DNA of 64,000 nt from NCBI RefSeq assembly GCF_023973145.1, contig NZ_CP099546.1, forward strand, positions 1,426,001 through 1,490,000, read 5' to 3'. The position numbers and the translations under genes were made by a program. This stretch comes from Natronosalvus vescus (GTDB taxonomy: Archaea; Halobacteriota; Halobacteria; Halobacteriales; Natrialbaceae). Shown piece after piece: positions 52,996-62,700 of the stretch (the stretch's first letter is position 1; each line of letters starts with the position of its first letter). The notes beneath the pieces were generated by a model. That model made no database searches and was not told the origin of the DNA. It was given only the letters and a program-made list of their open reading frames with translations.

Positions 52996-54210
52996 TCAGC
53001 CAGGGTGGCCGGACGGCAATCGCCCGAGTGCGTACAATCCAAGCAGCACGACCAACACGAGGACGGAGCCGACGGCGAATATCACGAACGCCTGATGAAA
53101 GCCGATGCCGCGCCCGATCATCGTGCCGAGTAACGCACTTCCGGTCGCCTGAATCGCCATCGTCGTCCCGCTGTAGAGTGCGTAGGCGCTGCCACGGCTG
53201 TCGTCCGGCAAGGTCGCGAGCAGATACGTATCGATGGCCGGGAAGAGGCTGTGGACGACGTAGCCGAGAACCGCCGTCACGAGCAACACCCCGAGGACGC
53301 TCTCGACGACCGTGAGCACGAACAGTAAGCCGGCGAAAGCGCCGATGATCGTGAACAACAGGGGAAGATACGGGACTCGATCGGCGATCCAGCCAGTGAA
53401 GAAGAACGCCGGAACGCCCGTCGCGAACAACACCGTCAGAAAGAGCTGTGCCCGTCCCTGCGTGAACCCGCGCGTCTCCACCAGGAACGTGACGTAAAAG
53501 TTGAACACGCCGTTCCAGACGAGGCCGACGAAACTGATGCACGCCACCGCCGTAAGGATGATCCGCCACTGGGACACCAGTGCCGATCGAAGCCGGCGGT
53601 CGGCGGTGCCAGCGTCGGGTAAGGCCGTCCGACGAGCGGTCACGAACAGTACGATCGTCGAGAGCAAAGCAGCCACCGAGATCGTCAGGAAGACGGCTCG
53701 CCAGGAGGCGATAGGCCACGTAATCGCGAGATAGACGGTCACGATGAGCGGGGCGCCGACCGCTGCAAGCTGGCTCGAGGTGCCGTGAATTCCGATCACC
53801 CGGCCAACGCGTGAAGGGAACAACTCGCTGACGAGCGGATTCGCCGCGACGAAGTACATCCCGCTCGCCACGCCCATCGCCAGCGCACCGACGTACAGCA
53901 TCTCGAGGGTCTGAGCCGTTGCGGCAAACGCCGACGACGCCGTCAGGACGAGCCCGGCGAACAACACGACCCAGTGTCGAGGAATCTTCGTCAGCAAGTA
54001 GCCTGCCGGGAGGCGAAGGGAGGCACTCCCGATCCAGGCGAGCGTCGCGAGCAACCCAATAGCAGCTTCGCTTGCCCCGAAGGTCACGCGAAACGGCTCG
54101 AGCAGGGGGGCGTAGATTACACGACCGAGATTGACGAGAAAGACCATCGCCAACAACGACCCGAAGATGCGTGTTCGACCGTCAGCGAGACGGGTCGTGG
54201 CGGTAGGCAT
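52996..54210 (-). CDS. Major facilitator superfamily transporter
   Basis: This 404-residue protein has twelve predicted helices, starting with IFGSLLAMVFLVNLGRVIYA. The MFS loop-2/3-type motif is recognisable as ASLRLPAGYLLTKIPRHWVV, and the second half begins after the basic loop FVTARRTALPDAGTADRRLR. Typical helices include LMFVGALAMG-like ALAMGVASGMYFVAANPLVS and PYLPLLFTIIGAFAGLLFVL. The substrate cannot be inferred. It is divergently placed to the small zinc-finger gene (95-bp gap) and downstream of no operon partner. Confidence 0.85.
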   Translation of the reverse strand: MPTATTRLADGRTRIFGSLLAMVFLVNLGRVIYAPLLEPFRVTFGASEAAIGLLATLAWIGSASLRLPAGYLLTKIPRHWVVLFAGLVLTASSAFAATAQTLEMLYVGALAMGVASGMYFVAANPLVSELFPSRVGRVIGIHGTSSQLAAVGAPLIVTVYLAITWPIASWRAVFLTISVAALLSTIVLFVTARRTALPDAGTADRRLRSALVSQWRIILTAVACISFVGLVWNGVFNFYVTFLVETRGFTQGRAQLFLTVLFATGVPAFFFTGWIADRVPYLPLLFTIIGAFAGLLFVLTVVESVLGVLLVTAVLGYVVHSLFPAIDTYLLATLPDDSRGSAYALYSGTTMAIQATGSALLGTMIGRGIGFHQAFVIFAVGSVLVLVVLLGLYALGRLPSGHPG

Positions 54211-54305
54211 ACCTCAGCCGAAGGTGTGACCCGTCTCAAGGCTTTCGAAGCGAAACTGACACGAGACACCGGTCTTTTTCTCCCCCACCTTCGTACAGGC
54301 TCAAC

Positions 54306-54476
54306 ATGAAATCAGTCCGGAAGGCACTCCGCGAAGGGGAACTCGACAAAGACACCTACGAGCGGGTAACCTGTGCCGAGTGTGAAAAGCCGCTCAAGAC
54401 CGAGAACGACCCGGACACTATCAGTACGATCCGGCGCTGCCCCGATTGCGAGAAGGAGTGGAAAGAGATTCGATAG
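54306..54476 (+). CDS. Small zinc-finger protein (HVO_0758-type)
   Basis: This 56-residue protein begins MKSVRKALREGELDKDTYER. It has two knuckles, CAECEKPLKTEN and CPDCEKEWKEIR, whose four cysteines can bind one zinc as a rubredoxin-like ribbon. It matches the haloarchaeal HVO_0758 family of tiny zinc fingers, from memory. Such one-domain proteins are common in haloarchaea, and several affect growth or biofilm behaviour, but the role of this one is unknown. It has its own start 95 bp from the divergent MFS gene. Confidence 0.85.
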   Translation: MKSVRKALREGELDKDTYERVTCAECEKPLKTENDPDTISTIRRCPDCEKEWKEIR

Positions 54477-54581
54477 GTCGAAAACGGGCACGGATACACC
54501 TGCGGCTTTGCTCGAGCCCACCTCGAGCACGTGGGTTTGACGATACGAGGAGCCGACGGGATCGTTTCCGACCGACTGACA

Positions 54582-55697
54582 TCAGGATCCGCTCTCGTCA
54601 TCCACTCCGGCGGAGACGAATATCTCGTCGAACGCCTCCGCACCCAGTGGGTCGAACCTACCGGCGGATACGTTCTCTTCGACGTGTTCGGGTCGACTCA
54701 TTCCGATCAGCGACGTCGTCACCCCAGGTGCAGATCGGGCGAAATTGATCGCCCGCTGCACCCTCGACTCGCCCTCGAGGACGGACTCGACGTCCTGTGG
54801 AAGGTACTTCACCAGGTCGCCCTGGCCGATGCTCGCGCTCGTAAACACGTTCAGCCCGGCTTCTGCCGCAACCCAGAGGGCGCTCTGTTGCCCGTCCGCA
54901 CCAGGTTGTGCCTCGACGGTAAAGGCGTCCGCCATCGCCACGTTGAACGGCAGTTGAATCGCTCGGAAGTGAGTGGCGTCGGTACCTGCCTCGTTGGCTG
55001 CCGCTCGAGCGCGCTCGACAATCTCCGGGAGTGAGAGATACGACGGATGATCCGATGGCACGCGGAACGCCTCCCAGGTGGCGACTCCGTAGTGGCCGAT
55101 ATCGCCCGCCGCAGCGCGTTGTTCGAGGCGAACGAACGTCTCCTCGAGCTGATCGTACACCGCCTCGTGGTCGTTCTCTCGGAGTTGAGTCTCCGGGTTG
55201 TGGACGTAGTAGCAGTCGACGTGCGACTGGAGGTTCTCGAGGGAGGTGTCGAGCTGATGATCGATGTATCCAGGAGCGATGCAGTGACTTCCGGCGACGA
55301 GATCGTCCGTATCGACGACGCCGGTGTCGACGTACGTCTCTTTCACGAACCGGCCAGGGTCGTCTGGACGCGTGCCATCGAACGGGACGAAGCCGCCTTT
55401 CGTCGAGACGAAAATGGCGTCACGGTGGACATCCGTTTGGGCCAGTGCGTTCCCGACGACCCGTTCGCTACGCTGACAGCGGTAGTTTATCGCCGTATCG
55501 ACGACGTTACACCCCATCGAGAGCGCCCGGTTGATGGCCGCCTCGTAGCGTTCGTCGACCGAATCCGTTGGCTCTCCAAGGTAGGTGCCAAGACCGATAC
55601 TCGAGAGCAGACCGTCGCCGTAGCGCCTGAAGTACGTTCGACCAAAATCGTCGTGGTGCTCGTCGCGGTACTCCCAGGTACCCGAACCGGTAGCCAT
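54582..55697 (-). CDS. Aldo/keto reductase family protein
   Basis: This 371-residue TIM-barrel NAD(P)H oxidoreductase has the N-terminal strand SSIGLGTYLGEPTDSVDERY and the catalytic-Asp/Tyr region NVVDTAINYRCQRSERVVGN. The strand-3 Lys lies in IFVSTKGGFVP and the His region in VDCYYVHNPETQL. The cofactor end is APGVTTSLIGMSRPEHVEEN. It is longer than the usual 320 residues because of an acidic insert (FVKETYVDTGVVDTDDLVAG). The substrate is unknown. It stands alone between the zinc-finger and DHH genes. Confidence 0.85.
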   Translation of the reverse strand: MATGSGTWEYRDEHHDDFGRTYFRRYGDGLLSSIGLGTYLGEPTDSVDERYEAAINRALSMGCNVVDTAINYRCQRSERVVGNALAQTDVHRDAIFVSTKGGFVPFDGTRPDDPGRFVKETYVDTGVVDTDDLVAGSHCIAPGYIDHQLDTSLENLQSHVDCYYVHNPETQLRENDHEAVYDQLEETFVRLEQRAAAGDIGHYGVATWEAFRVPSDHPSYLSLPEIVERARAAANEAGTDATHFRAIQLPFNVAMADAFTVEAQPGADGQQSALWVAAEAGLNVFTSASIGQGDLVKYLPQDVESVLEGESRVQRAINFARSAPGVTTSLIGMSRPEHVEENVSAGRFDPLGAEAFDEIFVSAGVDDESGS

Positions 55698-55773
55698 ACT
55701 TGCGATTGTACCTTCGCGGGTAAAAACCGCTCTTTTGCTGGACGACCGTATATGCTGCTAGCGACGCGCAGAA

Positions 55774-56973
55774 TCAGGAACGTTCGCCCGCCATCGCCGA
55801 AAAGATTCGTTCTTCGAACTCCTTCCTGCTCACTCCCTCCGAGGGTCCAATCCCGTTCATGTGGTCGACAGAGAGCTGGCCGCCACCCATCCGTGCGTGC
55901 CCGCCGGCGTTCGCCATCGGAATATCGCTCACCGCGTGGCGGAGTGCTTCGCCCATGTGGACGCGATCGTCCCTCGATCTCCCCGAAAGGTGTAAGGTAC
56001 CGTCGTTTTCACCGTAGACGACGACGGCAGTGACCCCCTCGAGATGCATGAGTTCGTCGGCGGCCTGTGGGATGGCGTCGACGTTACCGATTTCGCCGAC
56101 GTCACAGATCGCAAATGAACCTTCGACTCGCTTTTTCTGAATCGCATCGGCTTTGATCTGGAGTACGTCGTCGCTCACTTGCGGGTTGGCGATACGGTCG
56201 AGTTTTTCTTCGTCGATCGCAGGAAACAGGAACGAAGCCGCCTCGAAATCCGCCGCCGAACACCCTTTCGTCAGGTGATTCGTGTCCGACAGAATGCCGT
56301 ACAGCAATCCCGTGGCGAGCTCCGATGTGAGCGTGATCCCACCGGCGTTTTCTTCCTCCGCTTCGATCGAAACGCCGATGCCGTCGAGATACTCCACGAG
56401 AATCGCCGATGCGGCACCGTACTCGGTTCGCACGTCCGTAAACGCGGTTCCCGCTCCGTTTCCGGGATGGTGATCGACGACGATCAGCGGTTCGATTTTC
56501 TGGGCTCCGGTGAACCCGCGGGCGGTATTGTGATCGACGAGAACGACGGTCTCAGAACCGATGTCCGACGCCGACTCGATCGTCTCGAGGTCGAGATCGA
56601 GAACGGTTCTAAACGCACGATTCTCTTGATGTCGAATCTCGCCTGGATAGTACAGCGTAGCCTCCGTATCGACACTTTCGGCGATGGCAGCAACCCCCAT
56701 CGCCGAGGCCATCGCATCCGGATCGGGGTTCGGATGCATCACGATCGCAACGTCGTCGTGTTTGTCGAGCAACCGTCGTAACCGATTGCCGGGCGAGCGG
56801 TAGAACCATCGAAGAACCCACCACCCACCGAGTGCGAGTGCCACGAGACCGATAACCCCTAACGAGAGGACGAGTGGATCGATCACTCGAAGCGTCTCGA
56901 CGGAGTCGCTGACCATCCCGGTGGTACTCCCGTCGGTCAACCCCCCGACTTGCGTACGTCCCCGGGTGCTCAT
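55774..56973 (-). CDS. Membrane-anchored DHH/DHHA1 phosphoesterase
   Basis: This 399-residue protein has one N-terminal helix (LVLSLGVIGLVALALGGWWV) followed by a cytoplasmic DHH domain. Metal-binding motifs are HPNPDPDAMASAMG, VLVDHNTARG, VVDHHPGNG and GILSDTNHL. The DHHA1 end has HLSGRSRDDRVHMGEALRHA with GGHARMGGGQLS. Such proteins hydrolyse short oligonucleotides or cyclic dinucleotides; in archaea, membrane DHH-DHHA1 proteins are candidates for c-di-AMP phosphodiesterases. This is family-level inference, and no PAS or GGDEF-like domain as in GdpP is present. The ATG at 56973 is used; a GTG three codons upstream is the alternative. Confidence 0.85.
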   Translation of the reverse strand: MSTRGRTQVGGLTDGSTTGMVSDSVETLRVIDPLVLSLGVIGLVALALGGWWVLRWFYRSPGNRLRRLLDKHDDVAIVMHPNPDPDAMASAMGVAAIAESVDTEATLYYPGEIRHQENRAFRTVLDLDLETIESASDIGSETVVLVDHNTARGFTGAQKIEPLIVVDHHPGNGAGTAFTDVRTEYGAASAILVEYLDGIGVSIEAEEENAGGITLTSELATGLLYGILSDTNHLTKGCSAADFEAASFLFPAIDEEKLDRIANPQVSDDVLQIKADAIQKKRVEGSFAICDVGEIGNVDAIPQAADELMHLEGVTAVVVYGENDGTLHLSGRSRDDRVHMGEALRHAVSDIPMANAGGHARMGGGQLSVDHMNGIGPSEGVSRKEFEERIFSAMAGERS

Positions 56974-57055
56974 ACACGACACTCAAAGTGAATCCCCATG
57001 AAGGTTCCCCTCACAGTCATCTACTTTTAAATATCTCGAACACACCATCGTCACG

Positions 57056-57946
57056 TCAGGCGGATCGAAACGCATCGATAGCCGCTTTGTACCCCTCCTG
57101 ATAGGTTGGGAAGGCAAATTCGTAGCCCAGCTCTCGGAGTAACGCATTGGAACACCGCTTGCTCGTCAAAATTCGCCGTCGCGCTGCTTCAGAGAGGTCG
57201 CTCGCCTCGAGTCGCTCCGCTTTCGTCCGTTTCGGCGGTGCCTCGAGTCCACACTGGTCGGCCAGCCAGTCGGCGAATGCCCACTTCGAGACTGGTTCGT
57301 CGTCCACCACCTGAACGACCTCGTCTCGTGCGAAATCCGCCTCGAGCAGATATCGAACCGCCCCGGCAGCATCGTCACGGTGAACCATGTTCAGGTACCC
57401 TCCCGTGACCGGCCCCTCGAGGTATCGCTCGAGGCGGTACCGTTCGGGCCCGTAGAGTCCGGCGAATCGGGCGACTGTGCCGTCGATGCCGTGTTCGGGT
57501 GCTTCCTCGAGAGCAATCCGTTCGGCCTCGGCTAGAACGGCGGTTTTCTCCGTCGTTGGCTCGATTTGCGTCTCCTCGTCGACCCAGTCGCCACCGTGGT
57601 CGCCGTGGACGCCAGTCGAGGAGGTGTAGACGAGTCGATCCGGTTGCTGTTCGCGGCCGCCGAACGACTCGATGGCGGTTCGCAGTCCGTCGACGTAGAT
57701 TTCGCGGGCGGCCTCAGCGCCACGGCCACCACTGCTCGCGGCGAATAGGATCGCGTCGACGTTCGGAACCGCCCCGAGTTGCTCTGCGTCGGTGACGTCC
57801 GCCTGCACGGCATCGAACCCGGCGTTCCCGATCGCCTCGACGCCGTCGACCGATCGACGGACGCCGACGACCTCGTGGCCGCGGTCGGTCAACTGTCGGC
57901 CACACTCGAGGCCGACGTATCCACAGCCCAGAATTGCAACGCGCAT
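57056..57946 (-). CDS. NAD(P)-dependent epimerase-like SDR protein (YeeZ-like)
   Basis: This 296-residue extended/atypical SDR begins with the Rossmann motif MRVAILGCGYVGLECGRQLT. It then shows VRRSVDGVEAIGNAGFDAVQ, DAILFAASSGGRG, the substrate-side LVYTSSTGVHGDHGGDWVDE and VARFAGLYGPERYRLERYLE. The usual YxxxK is replaced by an AEAERIALEE helix, as in YeeZ-type proteins, so classical epimerase activity is doubtful. The end LRELGYEFAFPTYQEGYKAA is typical of this group. The start ATG at 57946 fits the glycine motif. Monocistronic. Confidence 0.8.
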   Translation of the reverse strand: MRVAILGCGYVGLECGRQLTDRGHEVVGVRRSVDGVEAIGNAGFDAVQADVTDAEQLGAVPNVDAILFAASSGGRGAEAAREIYVDGLRTAIESFGGREQQPDRLVYTSSTGVHGDHGGDWVDEETQIEPTTEKTAVLAEAERIALEEAPEHGIDGTVARFAGLYGPERYRLERYLEGPVTGGYLNMVHRDDAAGAVRYLLEADFARDEVVQVVDDEPVSKWAFADWLADQCGLEAPPKRTKAERLEASDLSEAARRRILTSKRCSNALLRELGYEFAFPTYQEGYKAAIDAFRSA

Positions 57947-58004
57947 ACGGGTGCTCGGTGAGCGGCGGCCATAATGGCTGCGCTCGGTAGCGATGGCGGG
58001 CTCG

Positions 58005-58430
58005 TTACCGCGCTCGATCCGCGATCACAAACTGAATGTGTACGAACTCCTCGAACGTCATCGGAGCCCGTCGCTCGATCTTCTGTTGTACCTCCTTGGC
58101 ACCGAGATCGAGGTCGAGATCACCAGCAAGCGTATCCACGTCGACGACCGCGGTCGTCATCCCCAGGAGCAGGTGTTCACATGCCATTTCGACGATGGTC
58201 TCGGGATCTGGTTCCCCGTCCCCGAGAGATTGAATCTCGGCGGCCGCCTCGAGAGTCAACGCGGGGGTCTCGCTCTCGAGGAGTGACTCGACTGTCTGTC
58301 GCTCGACCGAGAGCGTGTCAGCGGCGGTTTCGAGACTGACTGCCTCGAGAATCGTCCTGAAATCGGCCTCGTATTCGGCTCGAAGTGCGCCCGGCGTGTC
58401 CGGGACGTCCAGTCGCTGCTCGTAGAACAT
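58005..58430 (-). CDS. DUF5791-like haloarchaeal protein
   Basis: This 141-residue acidic helical protein begins MFYEQRLDVPDTPGALRAEY. Distinctive parts are LSVERQTVESLLESETPALT, HLLLGMTTAVVDVDTLAGDL and LGAKEVQQKIERRAPMTFEE. These agree with the haloarchaeal DUF5791 family, from memory. The central segment resembles a small helix-turn-helix (AADTLSVERQTVESLLES), but no function is established. It lies 58 bp upstream of the epimerase-like gene on the same strand. Confidence 0.78.
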   Translation of the reverse strand: MFYEQRLDVPDTPGALRAEYEADFRTILEAVSLETAADTLSVERQTVESLLESETPALTLEAAAEIQSLGDGEPDPETIVEMACEHLLLGMTTAVVDVDTLAGDLDLDLGAKEVQQKIERRAPMTFEEFVHIQFVIADRAR

Positions 58431-58524
58431 ATCGGTAGGTTCGTCCTCATCGCCAAATCGGTTGTCATCGTCGATTCCACCAACAGGATTGCAAAGCCAT
58501 ACATTTTAATTCAACTCCAAAAAT

Positions 58525-58532
58525 ACTTATGC
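58525..58532 (+). promoter_or_regulatory. TATA-like box of the second PQQ lipoprotein gene
   Basis: TACTTATG lies 23-30 nt before the ATG at 58555, inside a locally AT-rich leader (CATTTTAATTC at about 58503). Confidence 0.4.
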
Positions 58533-58554
58533 TTATACTGAGTTGTCACGCCCA

Positions 58555-59766
58555 ATGGTCGAACGAACGAGGCGACAGTGGCTGGCAACCTGTGTCGGAA
58601 CCGGGACTGCGGTGCTCGCTGGCTGCTCGAGCGCGAGTGATGATACGTCAAATGTGACTGACGACGGAGATAACACAACTCCCACGGATTCGAGCGACGA
58701 TGGCGGTTCTATCGGTGATGAGGGTGGTGATGACCTCTCGAGTGATGAGTGGCCAATGGCGGGCGTGGATCTCGAGAATACGGGGTATCATCCGACGGCG
58801 ACGGGGCCAACGGGGCCGGTGTCGGAGCGGTGGGTGTTCGAGACTGATGGGAGGATTAGTGGTGGTGCTGCAATTGCTGACCAGACGGTATATGTCGGAT
58901 CTGGTAATTCCTATTTTTATGCTATGGACATCAATAGCGGTGACAAAATATGGTCAACACGGATACCTGCGGCCAATTATAATAGCACCCCAACGATTTC
59001 TGGTGACAAGATTTTTGTAAATGATGGGGCTGGAGATATTGTAGCATTTGATCGCGAGTTTGGTGAGATTGTTTGGGATACAAATTCTCATAATGTCAGA
59101 CCGGTAGGGAGTCCAAGCCTCATTAATGACATTATTTATACCAATAGTGACGATGGTGAAGTTGTCGGTATTGCTCGTGGGAGTGGAGATATCAAATGGA
59201 GACACGAAATAGATGGTCGAGGATCGATGACGACTGCGATCTCTAATGGTATTCTCTATGCTGTTGGTGTGCCGCACCACGTTTACGCGCTTGATCTTGA
59301 ATCACAGGAACGACTTTGGGAAACTGAAACTGGTAGCTCGACTATGGGTTTGGCAGTTGGTAAAGATCACGTCTATGCAGGAGCACAAAAGAATGAAACA
59401 ATCTATGCATTTGACCCCCAAAATGGGGAAATTATTTGGGAAAGTGATGTAGGTTCTATGATTCTTACGTCCATATCGTATCACTCTGGAGACCTATTTG
59501 CGGGGACACGTGATGGTGTTATTTCTGTGGGCACAGAAGGCGCCATTCGATGGGAAAACCCTGCTGGGGGTCACCGGGGCAATATTACCCTTACTAATGA
59601 GTTACTATTCACAGGTTCCGACGATGGTGTACACGCCTTAGATAGAACTGGCGGTGAGGAAATCTGGTATTTCCAGACAGACGAGTATATCCATGCTGCA
59701 CCATCCGTTGTGAACGATGTTTTGATAGTCGGTACTGATGCCGGGGACATTTATGCACTAGAATAG
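58555..59766 (+). CDS. Tat-exported PQQ-repeat lipoprotein with AT-rich 3' part
   Basis: This 403-residue lipoprotein has a Tat-like start (VERTRRQWLATCVGTG), a lipobox (AVLAGC) and a Thr/Asp/Ser linker. It then forms a propeller with repeats such as VYVGSGNSYFYAMDINSGDK, VYAGAQKNETIYAFDPQNGE and LIVGTDAGDIYALE. From about 58860 onward its codons are AT-rich in third positions, unlike the first 300 bp and the rest of the window. The gene therefore looks chimeric or newly acquired from a less GC-rich relative. It converges on the DUF7286-like gene (20-bp gap). Role unknown; surface-exposed by lipidation. Confidence 0.82.
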   Translation: MVERTRRQWLATCVGTGTAVLAGCSSASDDTSNVTDDGDNTTPTDSSDDGGSIGDEGGDDLSSDEWPMAGVDLENTGYHPTATGPTGPVSERWVFETDGRISGGAAIADQTVYVGSGNSYFYAMDINSGDKIWSTRIPAANYNSTPTISGDKIFVNDGAGDIVAFDREFGEIVWDTNSHNVRPVGSPSLINDIIYTNSDDGEVVGIARGSGDIKWRHEIDGRGSMTTAISNGILYAVGVPHHVYALDLESQERLWETETGSSTMGLAVGKDHVYAGAQKNETIYAFDPQNGEIIWESDVGSMILTSISYHSGDLFAGTRDGVISVGTEGAIRWENPAGGHRGNITLTNELLFTGSDDGVHALDRTGGEEIWYFQTDEYIHAAPSVVNDVLIVGTDAGDIYALE

Positions 59767-59786
59767 GACAATTAAATCACATTCTA

Positions 59787-62700
59787 CTAATCAGCACAAC
59801 TGCTATTCTCAGCTCCACTAACATAGCCTGATTCTGGCCAGGATTCCGTACACTCTGTTCTGACACCAGTTCGATCACCAACTCCCTGTCCTCCTGGTGG
59901 TACGACGACAACGACGATAGTTCGTCCTTCGAAGGCTATTGGTTCGTTCGTCCCGAGCACTGCTGTCCTATCGCCGATCTCGACGGTAACGTTCGCATCC
60001 TCCCGAACGTACGTCGTTCCAGCAGTCGACATCGGCGTACCGGTATTCGCTGACACCTCGAATCTGGCATATTCTGCGTCAACGTTTACGTCCCAGACGT
60101 TTGCCGTGGCAACCCAATAGCCGGGAACGGGAGTGATTGGCAAGCCCGCAGGAACGCGCTTCGGTGCATCACCTGTCAACCAGTCTTCCTCATCGCTGAT
60201 GACGATATCACCCTCTTCGTCGATAATCTCTGCTTGCTCAAGTCGCTTCGTGATCACTTCATCGGTGACGTTATCGACCTTCGCTCGGATTTCAGCGTCG
60301 ATATCCTCTAACCCACCATCGAGAGCAACCGTTTCCTCAGCGATCGTGTCCACAATAATTGGGCGTGTGACGGATGCAACTTTTGCATTCCATGCTTTTG
60401 GGCGGTCGTCAAACTCATCTGTTTGTTCATCAGATAACCGCTCAACAACGGCTTCTGTAATCACAGCTACCGCTTGTCCCTCGCCTAAGTGTATCGCCTT
60501 AGTGTCGGTCGATTCCCATTGTTCTAATGAGTCCAAAATTTCATCCGTCAAATCCACCTCAGAGTCACTTTCCAATTCATTCATAATCTCACTTGAGATC
60601 TCTCTAGCTAATTGGTCAATCGAGTCGTCGATAACACTCTCTAAACTTTCGACACTCCCCTCTAAATCCGCCCCAACCTCCTCAGCCAACACCGCTGCCC
60701 GCAGCGTCTCCCCTGCCGTCCGCATTGGCACCTCCTGTTCTTCCTCACCCAACCCTAACTTCGGAATCCTCGAGAGCACACCCGTCATCACCGAATCGTA
60801 CGGAATCGAGAAATAATTCGAATTCTGTGCCGCCATCGGCGCAAACTTCGACTCGTTCGCGACCGCAGGCACCTCCCCCGATGTAACGTTCTCCGTCACT
60901 AGATACGACGGCGACCCTGACACGCGATACTGCACTCCCTCGAGCAACGGCACCTCATCGATCGGCTCCGGCTCCGGATCCGACGTACTCATCGCTGCTT
61001 GCATATACGACGTGGCATCCGACAAGGCCGAATTCGCGTCCGATAACTCGTCGTCGACGCCCGACATGACGTCGTCGTGCGCATCGGCGACCGTCTCGAG
61101 ATCCTGGATCAGTAACTCGAGGTACGCGAGTCTTGCCTCGTACATCGCCTTCTCCGCCGGATCAGTGTACGCACCGGATCGGTCGAGAATGTCGTCGCGT
61201 TCGGACTCGACCCGTTCGATCAACTCCTCGATCGGCCCCTCCTCACCGGGTTCGGTGATCATATCCCGACGCTCGAACTCGATTTCGAGATCTTGAATCT
61301 CGGCCTGGATCTCGACGATGTCCTCGATCACGTCCGCCTCGAGCACCCCGTATTCGTAGTCCGCCGAGATCGTCCGACGGTGGGGGATTTCGAGACCGTC
61401 CTCGAGTTCGCTTCCTGAATACGCCTCCTCGGCAGCCGATACGAGTAGTTCTTCGAACGCCCCGGTCGTTCGCCCACCGACGAACGAGTTGGCCGCCTTG
61501 TCTGGAACGTCACTGAAGTCACTCGAGTAGACGCCGGCACCGTTGTACTTTCGGGTGATGCCGTGGGGCTCGCGAGCCTTGATGTGAGAGTTCGGACTGT
61601 GAGCGGATTCGTAGAGACGCACGTGAACGTCGTAGGTACTGGTTGCAGTGGCGTTCGTCTCGGTTCGGTCAGTCGTGTTCGTTCGCCTATCGTTCCAGGT
61701 CGCCGTGCGCTCGAATTCACTGACAACCGTGCCCTCGAACGTGTAGTACGAACTGGCCACCCCAGGGTTTCGAACTTCGACATCGCCGACCGTGATGTCG
61801 ACGTAGCTTCGGTCGGAGCGCTCGAGCAGCTCCCAGTGTGGGTCATCGGATGGCGGTGCCAGATCGGCCGTCGTGTGCGATTCGTCGATTTCGACGTCCG
61901 AAGCCGCGCTGACGCTATAGACACGATCGAATGCGGCCTGAAACGAGTGCTCCTTCGAGTCGTCGAACATATTCCGCACTGGCATGTAAGCGCTCTCGCC
62001 GACGGCGACGGTGAGCTCCTCGTCCATGCCCGGTGCGTGGTGAGAGAGTTCCTGCAAGGACGGGGCGTCGGGTGGGTCGCCACCAACCTGATCACCGTAG
62101 ACGTACTGCAAGGCGTCACAGACGTCGTCGCTTTCGATGCTCGGGGCATCTCCATCGTTGTAGCCACCGTAGAGGTCGTCGGCGTCGGTCGCCGCTAAAC
62201 AGAGCCACGCTTGCCGCATTGCATCGCCACCGTCGAGATCCTGCGTCCCGAAGACAGCTTCCTGGGTCGCGAAGGCCGCGCTGTTCGCCGTCACTTCGAC
62301 GTGGCGGTTCGAGATCACCTCGGAGACGGGCATCCCGCCATACTGGGCGTAGCCGCGAGCCCAGGCCACCGGGTAGAGGCGGCCGCTGAATTGGCGGCCG
62401 AATCCGTCGCCCTCGAGCGCGCCGGTGTTGAGTGCGTCTTCGTACGCCTCGGTGCGCTGCTGGAGCTGGAAAATCGGCGACGGAACGTCGACGGTCACCG
62501 GTTCGATTCGGGTTGCAACCTCGCGCCCGTCTCGTTCGACGGTCGTGCGAACGCCCTCGATAGTCACCTCGAGATGCCCCGACTCGGACGTCGAAATCTC
62601 CATCCGACTCATCCGCTGCTCGAGTGATTCGACGTCGTCTGCGTGTGGCACGGATACGGTGGTCGTCGTCTCACGGATGTCTTGCCCGGCGGTATCGAGG

